DNA of 64,000 nucleotides from Glaciihabitans sp. (GTDB taxonomy: Bacteria; Actinomycetota; Actinomycetes; Actinomycetales; Microbacteriaceae), in assembly GCA_025463785.1 (NCBI GenBank), contig JAODBD010000006.1, forward strand, positions 62,001 through 126,000, read 5' to 3'. Numbering within the stretch: the stretch's first letter is position 1; each line of letters starts with the position of its first letter. The translations under genes were made by a program, and so were the position numbers. Under the pieces are notes generated by a model. It ran no database searches and was not told the DNA's origin. It saw only the letters and a list, made by a program, of their open reading frames with translations. Below, piece by piece: positions 1 through 9,010 of this stretch.

Positions 1-441
1 AAGGCCGAAGTGCAAAACGGGATAGATCGTCGAAAGCAGGCCCCAGAACACGAGCTGAACGTAGACGGGTGTACCGCGGAAGATCCAGAGGTAGCCCCAC
101 GCCACAGCGCGCAGGACCGGATTCGTGGACAGCCGCATGAGCGCAAGGACGACGCTCAGGATGATCGCGATGACCATCGCGAGGACGGTCAACTCGATCG
201 TGACGAGCGCCGCCTGGGAGATCCTCTGGTCGAAGATGTACTTGCCGTAGGTGGGCCAGTCGAACGCTTTGCGCTGTGACGCATCCCAGAGGAATGCGGC
301 GAGGTAGATAACAATGACGACCGCGATCAGGGTGCGCCACGGGTGTCGGAGGCGCACCGCTTTGATAGACGGAGCCGATGTGAGGCCGTTCGGCGACGGG
401 GTGAGCCCCGCCGCCGAACGGTCTGGACCTGCAGAGGCCAT
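1..441 (-). CDS. Amino-acid ABC transporter permease (partial, 3' end outside window)
   Basis: Inner-membrane permease of a polar amino-acid importer (HisM/GlnP family). I translated 147 residues from the ATG at 441 to the window edge. They show a Pro/Ser-rich cytoplasmic N-terminus, a first membrane span (about residues 39-53), a second span (about 78-98) and the family motif FRGTPVYVQL near residue 125. The start lies 2 nt after the stop of the upstream binding-protein gene, so the two are one operon. The C-terminal half, with the EAA loop that contacts the ATPase, is outside the window. The family is clear; the substrate is not. Confidence 0.88.
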   Translation of the reverse strand, partial: MASAGPDRSAAGLTPSPNGLTSAPSIKAVRLRHPWRTLIAVVIVIYLAAFLWDASQRKAFDWPTYGKYIFDQRISQAALVTIELTVLAMVIAIILSVVLALMRLSTNPVLRAVAWGYLWIFRGTPVYVQLVFWGLLSTIYPVLHFGL

Positions 442-443
442 CG

Positions 444-1331
444 TTAGCCGTTGGCCGCTGCGTTGATCGTGATTGTCGACAGTGCGCCGTCATTCACTCC
501 CCACTTGGTGAGGATCTTCGTGTATGTGCCATTGTCGACGATGTCCTGGAACGCCTTCTGGATCGCCTTCGTAAGCGAGGAGCCCTTGTTCACCGCGATG
601 CCGTATGGCGCGACGCCGAAGACCGTTCCGGCGGCCTGCAACTTGCCGCCCGACTGCTTGATCGCGTCACCCGTGATCGGCGAGTCGGCGCTCATGGCGT
701 CGGCCTGTCCGAGCACGACCGCGTTCGTTGCCTGATCCTGACCGTCGAAACGGAGAACCTGGATGGCCTTCTTGCCAGCGGCAACACACGCCTTTGACTT
801 ATCCGGGATATCTGAAAGGTCCTCGACGGTGCCGGTCTCAACGGCAACCTTCAAACCGCAGGCATTGTTGGGATCGACGGTCTTGGCTGCACCCGACGCC
901 CACAGGATTCCTGCGGAATAGTAGTTGACGAAGTCGACCTTCTTCTCCCGGTCAGTGTTGTCGGTGAAGGATGACACGCCTGCGTCATATTTTCCGCCCG
1001 TGATGGCGGGAATGATCGAGTCAAAGCCCGCGATATTGAATGTCGCCTTGACGCCGAGCTTGGCAGCGACCGCATCGAAGAGGTCGATGTCCCAGCCGAC
1101 CGCCTGGCCGCTGGCATCCTTGAATTCGTCAGGCGGGTACGTCGCGTCGACACCAACCTGAATGACCTTGCTCGACTTGATGCTCGCCGGCAGGAGTGCC
1201 ACGGCGGCAGCATCAACCGGGCCGGCTGTGACCGTTGCCTGCGGAGTGGTCGGCGACGAATTGTTGACACAGCCGCTCAGCGCGAGTGCTGCGACGACGG
1301 CCAGGACGGGGATCCCGTATCTAATGCGCAT
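444..1331 (-). CDS. Amino-acid ABC transporter substrate-binding lipoprotein
   Basis: Extracellular solute-binding protein family 3, 295 aa. The N-terminus is a lipoprotein signal with lipobox LSGC (Cys21), followed by a Ser/Thr/Pro linker. The body has the family pattern IQVGVDATYPPDEF, GWDIDLFDAVAAKLG and a C-terminal GTYTKILTKWGV. It should bind a polar amino acid outside the membrane and pass it to the permease 2 nt downstream. The SD is weak (GGAATCG before the ATG). About 260 nt of leader/intergenic DNA lies upstream, where a promoter is expected. The exact ligand cannot be read from sequence. Confidence 0.9.
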   Translation of the reverse strand: MRIRYGIPVLAVVAALALSGCVNNSSPTTPQATVTAGPVDAAAVALLPASIKSSKVIQVGVDATYPPDEFKDASGQAVGWDIDLFDAVAAKLGVKATFNIAGFDSIIPAITGGKYDAGVSSFTDNTDREKKVDFVNYYSAGILWASGAAKTVDPNNACGLKVAVETGTVEDLSDIPDKSKACVAAGKKAIQVLRFDGQDQATNAVVLGQADAMSADSPITGDAIKQSGGKLQAAGTVFGVAPYGIAVNKGSSLTKAIQKAFQDIVDNGTYTKILTKWGVNDGALSTITINAAANG

Positions 1332-1595
1332 TTACGATTCCATTTCTCTCTGTGTGAAAGGACAGCTGGGCGCTTGGTGCAGCGTCGCAGCCGTGCCAAG
1401 ACTAACCACCGCGCGTTTCCGACGGGTGACGATCTTAGCCACCGTGCCGGGCTGCGGCGGCCGAGCGTGGGTGTACTCGGGTGGCACTCCGGCCGCTGGG
1501 ATGGTCGCAGCCGTTCTGGAGTACCCTAGCGCCCCGGATGCCTAAAACACAGGTTTCGTGCGCAGATTTGCAAGATATTGGCGTTTATCGCCGTA

Positions 1596-2222
1596 TTAGC
1601 TGAGAAGACGCACGGGTTTGCGCGGATCGACCTCTTCGGAAATCCTGCGTTCGCCCGCCAGGGTGCGCTCGATTTCCTCACGCTCGGCCAGGTGCGACTG
1701 GATGAGCGGAACGGCTTTGCCTACCGCCTTGCGCAGGCGATCCTCGAGTCGGGCACTCGTGATCCGGTAGTTCGTGAAATCGGAGTCGTGCGCGTACACG
1801 CCGAGCGGCAGCGTGAGCGCCTGGAAGAACCCGAACAGCGGCCGAAACTGGTGCTCGATGATCAGGGCATGGCGCTCGCTGCCGCCCGTCGCGGCCAGCA
1901 GGATGGGCATGTCGACGAGCGCGTACTGGTCAACGAAATCGAACAGGTGCTTGAACAGGCCCGTGAAGGATGCCCGATAAACCGGGCTCGCCACGACCAG
2001 CACATCTGCGGTCTCGATTGCGAGCAGGGCCAGCTCGATGTCGGCCGGCAACTCGGAGCGGCTGAGTGCGCCCGCGAAGTAGGGGCCGAGTTCGTCGACG
2101 CGAATGATCTGCGACTCGATCGGCAGCGCGCGCCCGAGCTCGGCGATGATCTCCTCCACCAGCGTGATGGTCTTCGACGGCGACTGGAGGCTGCCGGTCA
2201 CTCCCACGATCTTGACGGTCAT
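1596..2222 (-). CDS. NAD(P)H-dependent FMN reductase (MsuE/SsuE-like)
   Basis: Flavodoxin-fold reductase, 208 aa, that would supply reduced FMN to the flavin monooxygenases encoded nearby. Visible signatures are the FMN phosphate loop GSLQSPSKT (about residues 10-18), ASPVYRASFTGLFKHLFDFV, and AATGGSERHALIIEHQFRP, which resemble MsuE-type reductases of sulfonate and sulfone metabolism. It is the last gene of the minus-strand run starting with the monooxygenase at 8902 and lies 10 nt after the ABC ATPase stop. The SD AGGAAC precedes the ATG. Cofactor and fold are confident; the partner assignment is from context. Confidence 0.85.
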   Translation of the reverse strand: MTVKIVGVTGSLQSPSKTITLVEEIIAELGRALPIESQIIRVDELGPYFAGALSRSELPADIELALLAIETADVLVVASPVYRASFTGLFKHLFDFVDQYALVDMPILLAATGGSERHALIIEHQFRPLFGFFQALTLPLGVYAHDSDFTNYRITSARLEDRLRKAVGKAVPLIQSHLAEREEIERTLAGERRISEEVDPRKPVRLLS

Positions 2223-2232
2223 TTCTGGGTTC

Positions 2233-3099
2233 CTATCCGGTTTCGATCGCGGCGAGTTGCTCGCGAAGTTCTGTGCGGCGGGTGCGGTCGGCAGCGCCCC
2301 CGGTGAGGGTCGGCGCCGATCCGATCAGGAGGCGCGTGTACGGATGTTGCGAGGCGGTGAGCAGCGCGGCCGTAGGCCCCTGCTCGACGATGCGTCCGCG
2401 ATAGAGCACGGCGACTCGGTCGGTGATGCCCGCGACCGATCCGAGGTCGTGCGAGATGAAGAGCACACCGACGCCGCGGGCGTCACGAAGGTGCTGGATC
2501 AGATCGAGCATCTGGATGCGGTTGGCGGCATCCAACGCGCTCACCGGTTCGTCGCAGATGAGGAGTTCAGGCTCCAGCACCATTGCCCGCGCGATCGCGA
2601 CGCGCTGGCGCTGGCCCCCCGACAACTCTCCCGGATGGCGGGTCGCGAGCGCCGGCGAGACCCCGACCAGGGTGAGGGCTGCTGCGACCCGTTCGCGGAC
2701 ATCCGCCCGCTCGAGGCCGCCCCGCACTCGCAGGCCCTCGGCGACAGAATCCGCGATGGTGAGCTGCGGGTCAAGGCTGCGGAGCGGGTCCTGGAAGACG
2801 TACTGCGCGATGCCTGCCCGGCGGAAGGCCCGCAATCGCCAGCCGGTGAGCGTTGCAACGTCCGTGCCGCCAAGCCGGATCGAACCGCCATCAATGTGCG
2901 TGAGCCCCAGGATGCTGCGCGCGATGGTCGTCTTGCCCGACCCTGTTTCGCCGATGAGCCCGACGATTTCGCCGGGAGCGACGGCGACATCCACACCGCG
3001 CAATACCTGCGCCCTACGGCGACCGTGCCCGAGCGAGACGGTCAGGTCAGCGACTGCGAGCAGGGTCGGCGTCTCGGATGCTGGCTGAGTATCAGGCAT
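2233..3099 (-). CDS. Peptide/nickel-type ABC transporter ATP-binding protein (second ATPase)
   Basis: Cytoplasmic ATPase of the DppF/OppF type, 288 aa. It has Walker A GETGSGKTT (residues 50-58), signature LSGGQRQRVAIARAM, Walker B LLICDEPVSALD and the C-terminal QHPYTRLLIGSAP region typical of oligopeptide ATPases. I chose the ATG at 3099, which overlaps the stop of the preceding ATPase gene by 8 nt. An open frame extends further upstream but has no family similarity. With the gene upstream it forms the ATPase pair of the five-gene importer. Confidence 0.9.
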   Translation of the reverse strand: MPDTQPASETPTLLAVADLTVSLGHGRRRAQVLRGVDVAVAPGEIVGLIGETGSGKTTIARSILGLTHIDGGSIRLGGTDVATLTGWRLRAFRRAGIAQYVFQDPLRSLDPQLTIADSVAEGLRVRGGLERADVRERVAAALTLVGVSPALATRHPGELSGGQRQRVAIARAMVLEPELLICDEPVSALDAANRIQMLDLIQHLRDARGVGVLFISHDLGSVAGITDRVAVLYRGRIVEQGPTAALLTASQHPYTRLLIGSAPTLTGGAADRTRRTELREQLAAIETG

Positions 3100-3907
3100 C
3101 GGCGAGCTCCGACGTGTAACGCTCGATGCCGTACCGCGCGTGGTTCTCAACGAGCAGGCGGGTGTACGTGTGTTGGGGATCGCTGAGAACGCGAGCGGTC
3201 GGGCCCGCCTCGACGATGAGGCCATCGCGAAGCACGACGACCTCGTCGCAGACCTGGGCGACGACCGCGAGGTCGTGCGAAACGAGGATCAGCGAGAGGT
3301 CACGAGACTCGCGAAGGTCGGCGAGCACGTCAAGCACCTCGGCCTGCACGGTGACGTCGAGCGCGGTGGTCGCTTCGTCCGCGATCAGGACCTGGGGGTT
3401 TTCGCACAGCGCGATCGCGATGAGAACGCGCTGCAGCATCCCGCCGGACAGCTCGTGCGGATATTGCAGCGACACCAACGCGGGATCCCGAAGCCCAAGG
3501 GATGCGAGCAGCTCGACCGCACGCACCGTCGCGGCCCTGCGACCCAGCCCGGTCTTCACCCGCAGCACTTCGGCGAGTTGCTTGCCAACCGTGATCGACG
3601 GATTCAGGTATGAGCCCGGGTCCTGAAAGACGGCGGAGATGTGCGTGCCGCGGAGCGATTGCCAGTCGCGATAACCGAGCGCTGTGATGTCTCGACCGTC
3701 GAACTCAATGCTGCCGCCGGTGACGCTGACGCCCGGTGGGAGGATGCCGAGCAGCGACCGGCAGGTCAGCGACTTGCCGCTGCCCGATTCGCCGACGATT
3801 CCCAACGTGCCGCCGCGCTGGAGCGCGAACGAGATGCCGTGAACGAGGTCGCCGGCCGGTCCCGTGATGGTGAGGTCGCGGGCGACGAGCAGGGCGGTGT
3901 CAGACAT
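3092..3907 (-). CDS. Peptide/nickel-type ABC transporter ATP-binding protein (first ATPase)
   Basis: DppD/OppD-type ATPase, 271 aa, with Walker A GESGSGKS (residues 39-46), Q-loop VFQDPGSYLNP, signature LSGGMLQRVLIAIA, Walker B VLIADEATTALD and switch LVSHDL. The ATG at 3907 overlaps the permease stop by 8 nt, so the pair is translationally coupled; an upstream extension of the frame overlaps the permease and is rejected. It energises import with the neighbouring ATPase. Substrate is unknown. Confidence 0.9.
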   Translation of the reverse strand: MSDTALLVARDLTITGPAGDLVHGISFALQRGGTLGIVGESGSGKSLTCRSLLGILPPGVSVTGGSIEFDGRDITALGYRDWQSLRGTHISAVFQDPGSYLNPSITVGKQLAEVLRVKTGLGRRAATVRAVELLASLGLRDPALVSLQYPHELSGGMLQRVLIAIALCENPQVLIADEATTALDVTVQAEVLDVLADLRESRDLSLILVSHDLAVVAQVCDEVVVLRDGLIVEAGPTARVLSDPQHTYTRLLVENHARYGIERYTSELADA

Positions 3908-4790
3908 GTGTGGCCTCCGGAGTGGCGGTGGTTTGGGCATCCTGTGGGCGGCGCGTTCTGCCCAGGATGCGGACGTGGCCTGCGATCCCGGCGGCATCCC
4001 GAAGCGCGTCGGCGAATCCGTTGAATGCGCCCACCGTGAGCATGATGAGCACTGTCGGATACAGCGGGCCGAACGGCTGCTGGAACAGGTAGCCGAGGTC
4101 GTCGGCGAGGATGCCACCCCAGGTCGGGGCGGGCGGCTGTACGCCGATACCAAGGAAGGTGAGCGAAGACACGATCACGAGCCCTGCGCCCATCGCCCCC
4201 GCGGTCGCGACGGCAACCGCGGGGGCCACCTTGCCCCACAGGTGAGTACGTAGTACCCACCAGGGCGACGCGCCGACCAGCCGCGCTGCCTCAACGTACT
4301 GTGAGCTCGCCGCGGTGAGCGCGGCGGCGCGAGTCACGCGATAGAACCCGGGCGAAATCAGGATGCCGACCGCCAACATCGCCTGCTGCAGCCCGTTGCC
4401 GAGCAGCGCTGTCATGGCGATCGCGAAGACCAGGAATGGCAGCGTAATGAACGCGTCGACGATGCGCAGACTCAGCCATTCGAACACGCGGCCAAGGTAG
4501 ACAGACAGCAGGCCGGGGATAACGCCGAGGGCAAAACCGATTGCCACCGCTTCGGCCGCCGACAGGATCGACAGTGGTGAACCGGCGAGAAGGCGGCTGA
4601 GAACATCCCGTCCCACATTGTCGGTGCCGAGCCAGTGGGCGGACGATGGCGCCGAAAGAATGTGGTTCGCATCCTGCGCGAGCGGGTCGTACGGCGCGAG
4701 AATCGGCCCAAGGATCGTCACCAGAACAATCAATACGATGATCGAAACGGATGCCGCACCGAGCGGCGTACGGATGGCTCGAATAAACAT
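3900..4790 (-). CDS. Peptide/nickel-type ABC transporter permease (DppC-like)
   Basis: Integral membrane permease, 296 aa from the ATG at 4790. It has an N-terminal span (IIVLIVLVTILGPILAPYDP), the typical HWLGTDNVGRDVLSRLL stretch, and the ATPase-contact EAA loop EAARLVGASPWWVLRTHLW. It is coupled to the preceding permease by a TGATG overlap. Much of the open frame upstream of this ATG overlaps the preceding permease and is a shadow. Forms the channel with the DppB-like partner. Confidence 0.9.
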   Translation of the reverse strand: MFIRAIRTPLGAASVSIIVLIVLVTILGPILAPYDPLAQDANHILSAPSSAHWLGTDNVGRDVLSRLLAGSPLSILSAAEAVAIGFALGVIPGLLSVYLGRVFEWLSLRIVDAFITLPFLVFAIAMTALLGNGLQQAMLAVGILISPGFYRVTRAAALTAASSQYVEAARLVGASPWWVLRTHLWGKVAPAVAVATAGAMGAGLVIVSSLTFLGIGVQPPAPTWGGILADDLGYLFQQPFGPLYPTVLIMLTVGAFNGFADALRDAAGIAGHVRILGRTRRPQDAQTTATPEATHV

Positions 4791-5815
4791 CACAGCCCCT
4801 TTCGCGTTGCGGGGAGCAGCCGCGCGAGCAGCGCGTTGACCACGAGGTTGAAGCCGAGCACCAGCACGATCGAGACCACCAGCACGCCTTGCACGACCGG
4901 GACATCCCCGCGGAGGGCGGACTCGCTCGCGAAACGGCCGAAGCCCTCCATCCCGAAGATGCTCTCTGTCACGACGGCGCCGCCCAGGAGCGCTGGTGCG
5001 CGGAGCCCGAGGACCGATAACGCCGGACCGGCACCATTGCGCAGCACGTGCACGAACAACACTCGCCGACGACTGAACCCGCGGACGATTGCCCCGGTGA
5101 CGTAGTGCTCCTCGTACGCCGAGACGAGTCCGGTGCGCAGCTGGCGTGCAAGGTCGGCGACGGTGTCGAGGCTGAGTGCGATCGCGGGGAGTGTGATCAG
5201 CGAGAGCCACTCCCAGAAGTTGACCGACGGATCGACGTACCCGGCGGACGGCAGCCAGCGCAGCGTCACGCAGAACACGATGATCAGCACGATCGCCACC
5301 ACGAACGGGGGCAGCGTTGAGATCACGGTCGAGGTGGCGGTGACCAGCCGATCGACCCAGCTGCCGCGCTTCACCGCCGCCAGCAGACCGAGCGAGAAGC
5401 CGGCCGTCACGCCGATCAGCAGTGCGAAGCCGGCGATTGAGACGCTGATTCCCAGTCGTTCGAAGAGCTGCGCCGCGACCGGCAGGTTGTTGAACCACGA
5501 TGTGCCGAGGTCACCGTGCAAAATCTGCCCGAGCCAGGTGACATACCGGATGACGAGCGGCTGGTTGAGACCGAACTGCGCATTCACGCGGGCGACGTCC
5601 GCGGCGGTGGCGGCATCCCCCAGCTTCAAACCGGCCGGGCTGAGCCCGCTGACCGCCCCGAGCACGAAGGTTGCGAAGCTCGCGAACAGGAACACGGGCA
5701 CGACGATCGCCACGGTTCGAACCACCCAGCGAGCAACCTCCCAGCTGCCCCGAACGACCCGCGCCCGGGAGCGCGAAGGGATGCGGACGCCGGCTCCCGC
5801 CGTGATTGTCACCAC
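4790..5815 (-). CDS. Peptide/nickel-type ABC transporter permease (DppB-like)
   Basis: Integral membrane permease of about 341 aa. The first span starts near AIVVPVFLFASFATFVLG; family stretches LNQPLVIRYVTWLGQILHGDLGTS and the EAA loop EHYVTGAIVRGFSRRRVLFVH are visible. I place the start at the GTG at 5815 (or the adjacent GTG at 5812), just after a good SD AAGGAG at 5821-5826. The longer open frame to 5878 would read through a perfect hairpin and is not likely translated. The gene is separated from the upstream SBP gene by the hairpin and the TTGGGG array, which may set SBP:permease stoichiometry. Confidence 0.88.
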   Translation of the reverse strand: MVTITAGAGVRIPSRSRARVVRGSWEVARWVVRTVAIVVPVFLFASFATFVLGAVSGLSPAGLKLGDAATAADVARVNAQFGLNQPLVIRYVTWLGQILHGDLGTSWFNNLPVAAQLFERLGISVSIAGFALLIGVTAGFSLGLLAAVKRGSWVDRLVTATSTVISTLPPFVVAIVLIIVFCVTLRWLPSAGYVDPSVNFWEWLSLITLPAIALSLDTVADLARQLRTGLVSAYEEHYVTGAIVRGFSRRRVLFVHVLRNGAGPALSVLGLRAPALLGGAVVTESIFGMEGFGRFASESALRGDVPVVQGVLVVSIVLVLGFNLVVNALLARLLPATRKGL

Positions 5816-5841
5816 GTCATCTCCTTCTCGTACATAGCGCT

Positions 5842-5908
5842 CTCCGCGAGGGGCGTCATATCGACGTTCCCAGCGCACGGGAACGTCGATATGACGCCCC
5901 TCGCGGAG
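5842..5908. repeat. Perfect 30-bp inverted repeat (long intercistronic hairpin)
   Basis: Arms 5842-5871 and 5879-5908 are exact reverse complements, separated by a 7-nt loop AGCGCAC. It lies between the stop of the SBP gene and the SD of the first permease, so the mRNA would carry a very stable stem-loop there. Such structures commonly protect the 3' end of a binding-protein message or attenuate downstream genes; that role is inferred. There is no U-tract after the stem, so it is not a classic terminator. Confidence 0.9.
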
Positions 5909-5910
5909 GG

Positions 5911-5945
5911 TTGGGGTTGGGGTTGGGGTTGGGGTTGGGGTTGGG
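5911..5945. repeat. Tandem hexamer array (TTGGGG)5 plus partial copy
   Basis: Five exact TTGGGG units (5911-5940) followed by TTGGG. The array starts 2 nt after the hairpin and ends directly at the SBP stop codon. The plus strand is G-rich with runs of four G and could fold as a G-quadruplex; the transcribed mRNA would carry the CCCCAA complement. Unit count could vary by slippage. It lies in non-coding DNA between two operon genes. Confidence 0.92.
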
Positions 5946-7484
5946 TTACTTGGTTACCGTCACGCCTTCCCAGCGGAACTGGGAGAGGAAGTGCGGCAGG
6001 GCAGAGACCTTCGGGCTGCGGACGTCGATGCGAGGCGTCGAGTACAGCGAGAAGCTGGAGGCCTGCAGCACGCCGATCTTCACGGCGTTCTGCAGCACTG
6101 CGGCGTAGTCAGGCGAATCGAGCGGGGTCTTCTGCACCTGCGCGAGGGCGGCAAGGAACTCCGGCGATGAGCTGCGGCTCGTGTTCATGAGCCCGGTCGG
6201 CCCGTAGACGACTCCGAGGTTCTGCACCGGCGACTCGCGGCCAACTGTTCCGTCGAGCGCGAATTGCGCAGTGCGGTTCAGGTACACCGACTGCTGCCAG
6301 GTGGATGACCCCACAGGAATCAGCTTGATTGTGGCGTTCACGCCGACCTGCTTGAGCTGTGACTGGACCAGCACTGCGGTGTTCTGCGAGTATGCCGCCG
6401 CAGTGATCGTGATTTTCAACTGCCCGGGCTTATAGCCGGCAGCCGCAAGGAGCGACTTGGCCTTAGCCGGGTCATAGGCGAATTCGGTGTCGAGTGTCGG
6501 GTTGTATGCCACATAGCCCTTCGGGAATGGCTGATAGGTGACCGATCCGACCCCGGCGTTGGCAACCTTCAGCAGCTGCGCGCGGTCGACCGCGTACTTG
6601 AGCGCATCTACCACCCTGGCGTTCGTGAGTGGCGCCAGCGTGCTGTTGATGTCGACCTGGTTCACCTGGAGGCTGTTGACGATGTCGACCTTCAGGCCTG
6701 CCGCCTTCGCAGCAGCGATTTCCGTTGCGGGCAGCGAGGCGACATCCAGCGATCCGGTCTGCACGGCGGCGATCACGGTTGACGGATCTGGCGCTACGCT
6801 CAGGTCGAGTTCGTCGATGTGGACGTCTTTGGCATCCCAGTAGTTCGGGTTCTTCACGAGAACCGCATTGGACTCCGGCACGAAGCTCTTGAACTTGAAC
6901 GGGCCGGCGCCGTCTGGGTTTGTCGGGATGCCCGCAGTCGACTTAGCGGTCGCGAACGCCTTGGGGCTCACGATCGCGCCCGTCTTGCCCGCGAGCAGGT
7001 TCGGCACCTGATAGTTGGGCGCGGTCAGGTTGAGCGTGACGTTGCGATCATCCACGAGGGTGATGCTCTTGATCGTCGAAAGCTGATCCTTCAGCAGCGA
7101 GTCTGCCTGCGTCTGGCCGCGAAGGAGGCTCTCCTTGACGGCCTCGGCGTTCAGGGGCGTTCCGTCGGAGAACTTGAGGTTCGGGCGGAGCGTAAACGTG
7201 ACCGCCGTGCCGTCGGAGTTGTACTTCCAGCTCTCCGCGAGAGCCGGACCCGCGGTCCCCTTCGGGTCGAGCTTCGTCAGGGATGCATAGACGAGGCTGA
7301 TGGTATTGATGTCGTTGCCGGTGCTCGAGGTCACCGGGTCCCACGACGTCGGCAGACTGAAGCCCCACTTGAGCACGACCGGAGCGCTGCCTGATGCGTG
7401 AGCGGATGCCGCGCAGCCTCCCAGCAGCAGGCTCCCGGCGGCGGCGAGCGCTATGAGCGCGACGGTCGGTTTCTGTCGTGACAT
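5946..7484 (-). CDS. ABC transporter substrate-binding lipoprotein, family 5 (peptide/nickel type)
   Basis: Extracellular binding protein, 512 aa. The lipoprotein signal ends in LGGC (Cys24). Family features include LVYASLTKLDPKGTAGPALAESW, the TFTLRPNLKFSDGTPLNAEAV block and FVPESNAVLVKNPNYWD. The SD AGGAG is 8 nt before the ATG. It is the first transporter gene of the minus-strand importer and lies 53 nt after a flavin monooxygenase gene. That context suggests it captures a substrate oxidised by that enzyme, perhaps a sulfur compound; the ligand is not known. Confidence 0.9.
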   Translation of the reverse strand: MSRQKPTVALIALAAAGSLLLGGCAASAHASGSAPVVLKWGFSLPTSWDPVTSSTGNDINTISLVYASLTKLDPKGTAGPALAESWKYNSDGTAVTFTLRPNLKFSDGTPLNAEAVKESLLRGQTQADSLLKDQLSTIKSITLVDDRNVTLNLTAPNYQVPNLLAGKTGAIVSPKAFATAKSTAGIPTNPDGAGPFKFKSFVPESNAVLVKNPNYWDAKDVHIDELDLSVAPDPSTVIAAVQTGSLDVASLPATEIAAAKAAGLKVDIVNSLQVNQVDINSTLAPLTNARVVDALKYAVDRAQLLKVANAGVGSVTYQPFPKGYVAYNPTLDTEFAYDPAKAKSLLAAAGYKPGQLKITITAAAYSQNTAVLVQSQLKQVGVNATIKLIPVGSSTWQQSVYLNRTAQFALDGTVGRESPVQNLGVVYGPTGLMNTSRSSSPEFLAALAQVQKTPLDSPDYAAVLQNAVKIGVLQASSFSLYSTPRIDVRSPKVSALPHFLSQFRWEGVTVTK

Positions 7485-7537
7485 GGTGTTTCTCCTGTGT
7501 GCTGTGTTGGTTGTATTAGGTGGAATCGGATGGAAAG

Positions 7538-8902
7538 TCAGGCCGAGAGGAGCTCGCTGGCGCGCGCAGCCGTGTGGCGGTTTTCGGGAATGGGCAGCCC
7601 GAGATTGCCCCGCAGCGTGTCTGCCTCGTACTCGCTGCGCACAACCCCGCGCTCGCGGAGGATCGGCAGAACCTCATCGTTGAACCGCGCGAACTCGCTC
7701 GGCACGCTCACATGGACGTTCAGGCCGTCGAGCGCGCGGCCCTCGAACCACTGCTGGATGGCGTTTGCCACGGTGAGCGCGGTTCCTGCAAAGGGCGAGT
7801 GACGCACGGGGTTGAAGTGCTCGACCGTTTCGCGAAGCGTGAAGTTGTTCTCGGCTGCGGTCTGCTTGATGCGGTCGGCCTGCGTACGAAAGCTCGTGTC
7901 GCCGAGGTTGCCAAGATCCGGGAACTTATCGTCGAGGTCGTGCTGCGAGAAGTCGTACCAGCCGAACGCTCGGCCGAACTGCGCGACGGTCTTACTGAAG
8001 TCCTTGGCGCGGTGTTCGGCGATCTCGTACTCGCGCGCCTCTTCATCCGTGTCAGTGATGATGGGCGTGACCCCTGGCGTGACGAGCAGGTGGTCGGGGT
8101 TGCGCCCCTTGGCTGCCGCGCGCGCCTTGATGTCGCGGTAGAACTCCTGGCCGGCCTCGAGCGACGGGGCGTGCGTAAAGATGCCCTCGCCGATCTCGGC
8201 GCCAAGGTCGCGCCCCTCCTCGGAGTCGCCAGCCTGGAAGATGACCGGCTGGCCCTGCTTTGAGCGCTGCAGGTTGAGGGGTCCGACGACCGAGAAATAC
8301 TGGCCCTTGTGGTTCAGCTGGTGCTGGCGGCTCGGGTCGAAGAAGACACCGGCCGCCTTGTCGCGCGGGAACGCGTCGTCCTCGTAGGAATCCCAGAGGC
8401 CCTGCGCGACGCGCACGTGCTCGAGCGCGCGGCCATAGCGGGTCTCGTAGTCGTAATGCTCGTCGAGGCCGAAGTTGCCTGCGGTGCCGCCGTCGCCGGT
8501 CGCGACGACGTTCCAGCCCGCGCGGCCACCGCTGATGAGGTCGAGCGACGCGAAACGGCGAGCGGTGTGGAAGGGCTCGTTGTACGACGTGGTGACGGTG
8601 CCGACCAGGCCAATGTGGGTCGTCGAGACCGCGAGCGCCGAAAGCAGCGTGAACGGCTCAAGGCGATTGAGGTAATGGTTCGGCGAATCGGGCGTAATGA
8701 ACTGGCTGTCGACGATGAACACGAGGTCGAACTTCGCCGCCTCCGCCTGACGAGCTCGCTCGATATACCAGCGGATGTCGACACTGGCGTCGCCGGGGAT
8801 CTCCGGGTTCAGCCAGGTGTTGTGCTCGCCTGGCCCGCCCACGCCCATCAGAACGGCGCCTAGCTTCAACTGTCGCTTCGTGTTGCCGGTGTTTAGAGAC
8901 AC
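7538..8902 (-). CDS. LLM-class flavin-dependent monooxygenase (NtaA/SnaA/DszA family)
   Basis: Cytoplasmic FMNH2-dependent monooxygenase of the bacterial luciferase-like superfamily, 454 aa, a usual length for NtaA/SnaA/DszA enzymes. Visible family blocks: KLGAVLMGVGGPGEHNTWL, LDLISGGRAGWNVVAT, HYDYETRYGRALEHV, PVIFQAGDSEEGRDLGAEIGEGIFT. I chose the GTG at 8902 because AAAGGTGA sits about 7 nt before it and homology begins just after; the longer frame to 8995 has no family sequence. It likely oxidises an organosulfur or organonitrogen compound using FMNH2 from the reductase at 1596-2222. Confidence 0.87.
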   Translation of the reverse strand: MSLNTGNTKRQLKLGAVLMGVGGPGEHNTWLNPEIPGDASVDIRWYIERARQAEAAKFDLVFIVDSQFITPDSPNHYLNRLEPFTLLSALAVSTTHIGLVGTVTTSYNEPFHTARRFASLDLISGGRAGWNVVATGDGGTAGNFGLDEHYDYETRYGRALEHVRVAQGLWDSYEDDAFPRDKAAGVFFDPSRQHQLNHKGQYFSVVGPLNLQRSKQGQPVIFQAGDSEEGRDLGAEIGEGIFTHAPSLEAGQEFYRDIKARAAAKGRNPDHLLVTPGVTPIITDTDEEAREYEIAEHRAKDFSKTVAQFGRAFGWYDFSQHDLDDKFPDLGNLGDTSFRTQADRIKQTAAENNFTLRETVEHFNPVRHSPFAGTALTVANAIQQWFEGRALDGLNVHVSVPSEFARFNDEVLPILRERGVVRSEYEADTLRGNLGLPIPENRHTAARASELLSA

Positions 8903-9010
8903 AGTATGTTCACCTTTTGTACTGGATGCTCCGGCGATCGCTTTTGCGCTCGTCGTGTGGCCAAGCATCCATATATCCAGCACGATTGGCAACAAACTTT
9001 GCGTTATGTT

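Noticed and set aside
1332..1595. 264-nt gap upstream of the amino-acid binding protein as a possible riboswitch or RNA gene
   Set aside because: I could not draw a conserved fold; it most likely holds only the promoter and leader.
2104..3186. Long plus-strand frame opposite the ABC ATPase gene
   Set aside because: High-GC codon use keeps antisense frames open; the minus-strand protein has Walker and signature motifs while this one has none.
3900..5498. Long minus-strand frame covering both permease genes
   Set aside because: Only the part from 4790 onward is a permease; the rest is Arg-rich out-of-frame translation of the upstream permease.
5911..5945. (TTGGGG)5 as a telomere-like end
   Set aside because: It is internal, between two operon genes, and short. 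No replication or telomere genes adjoin it.
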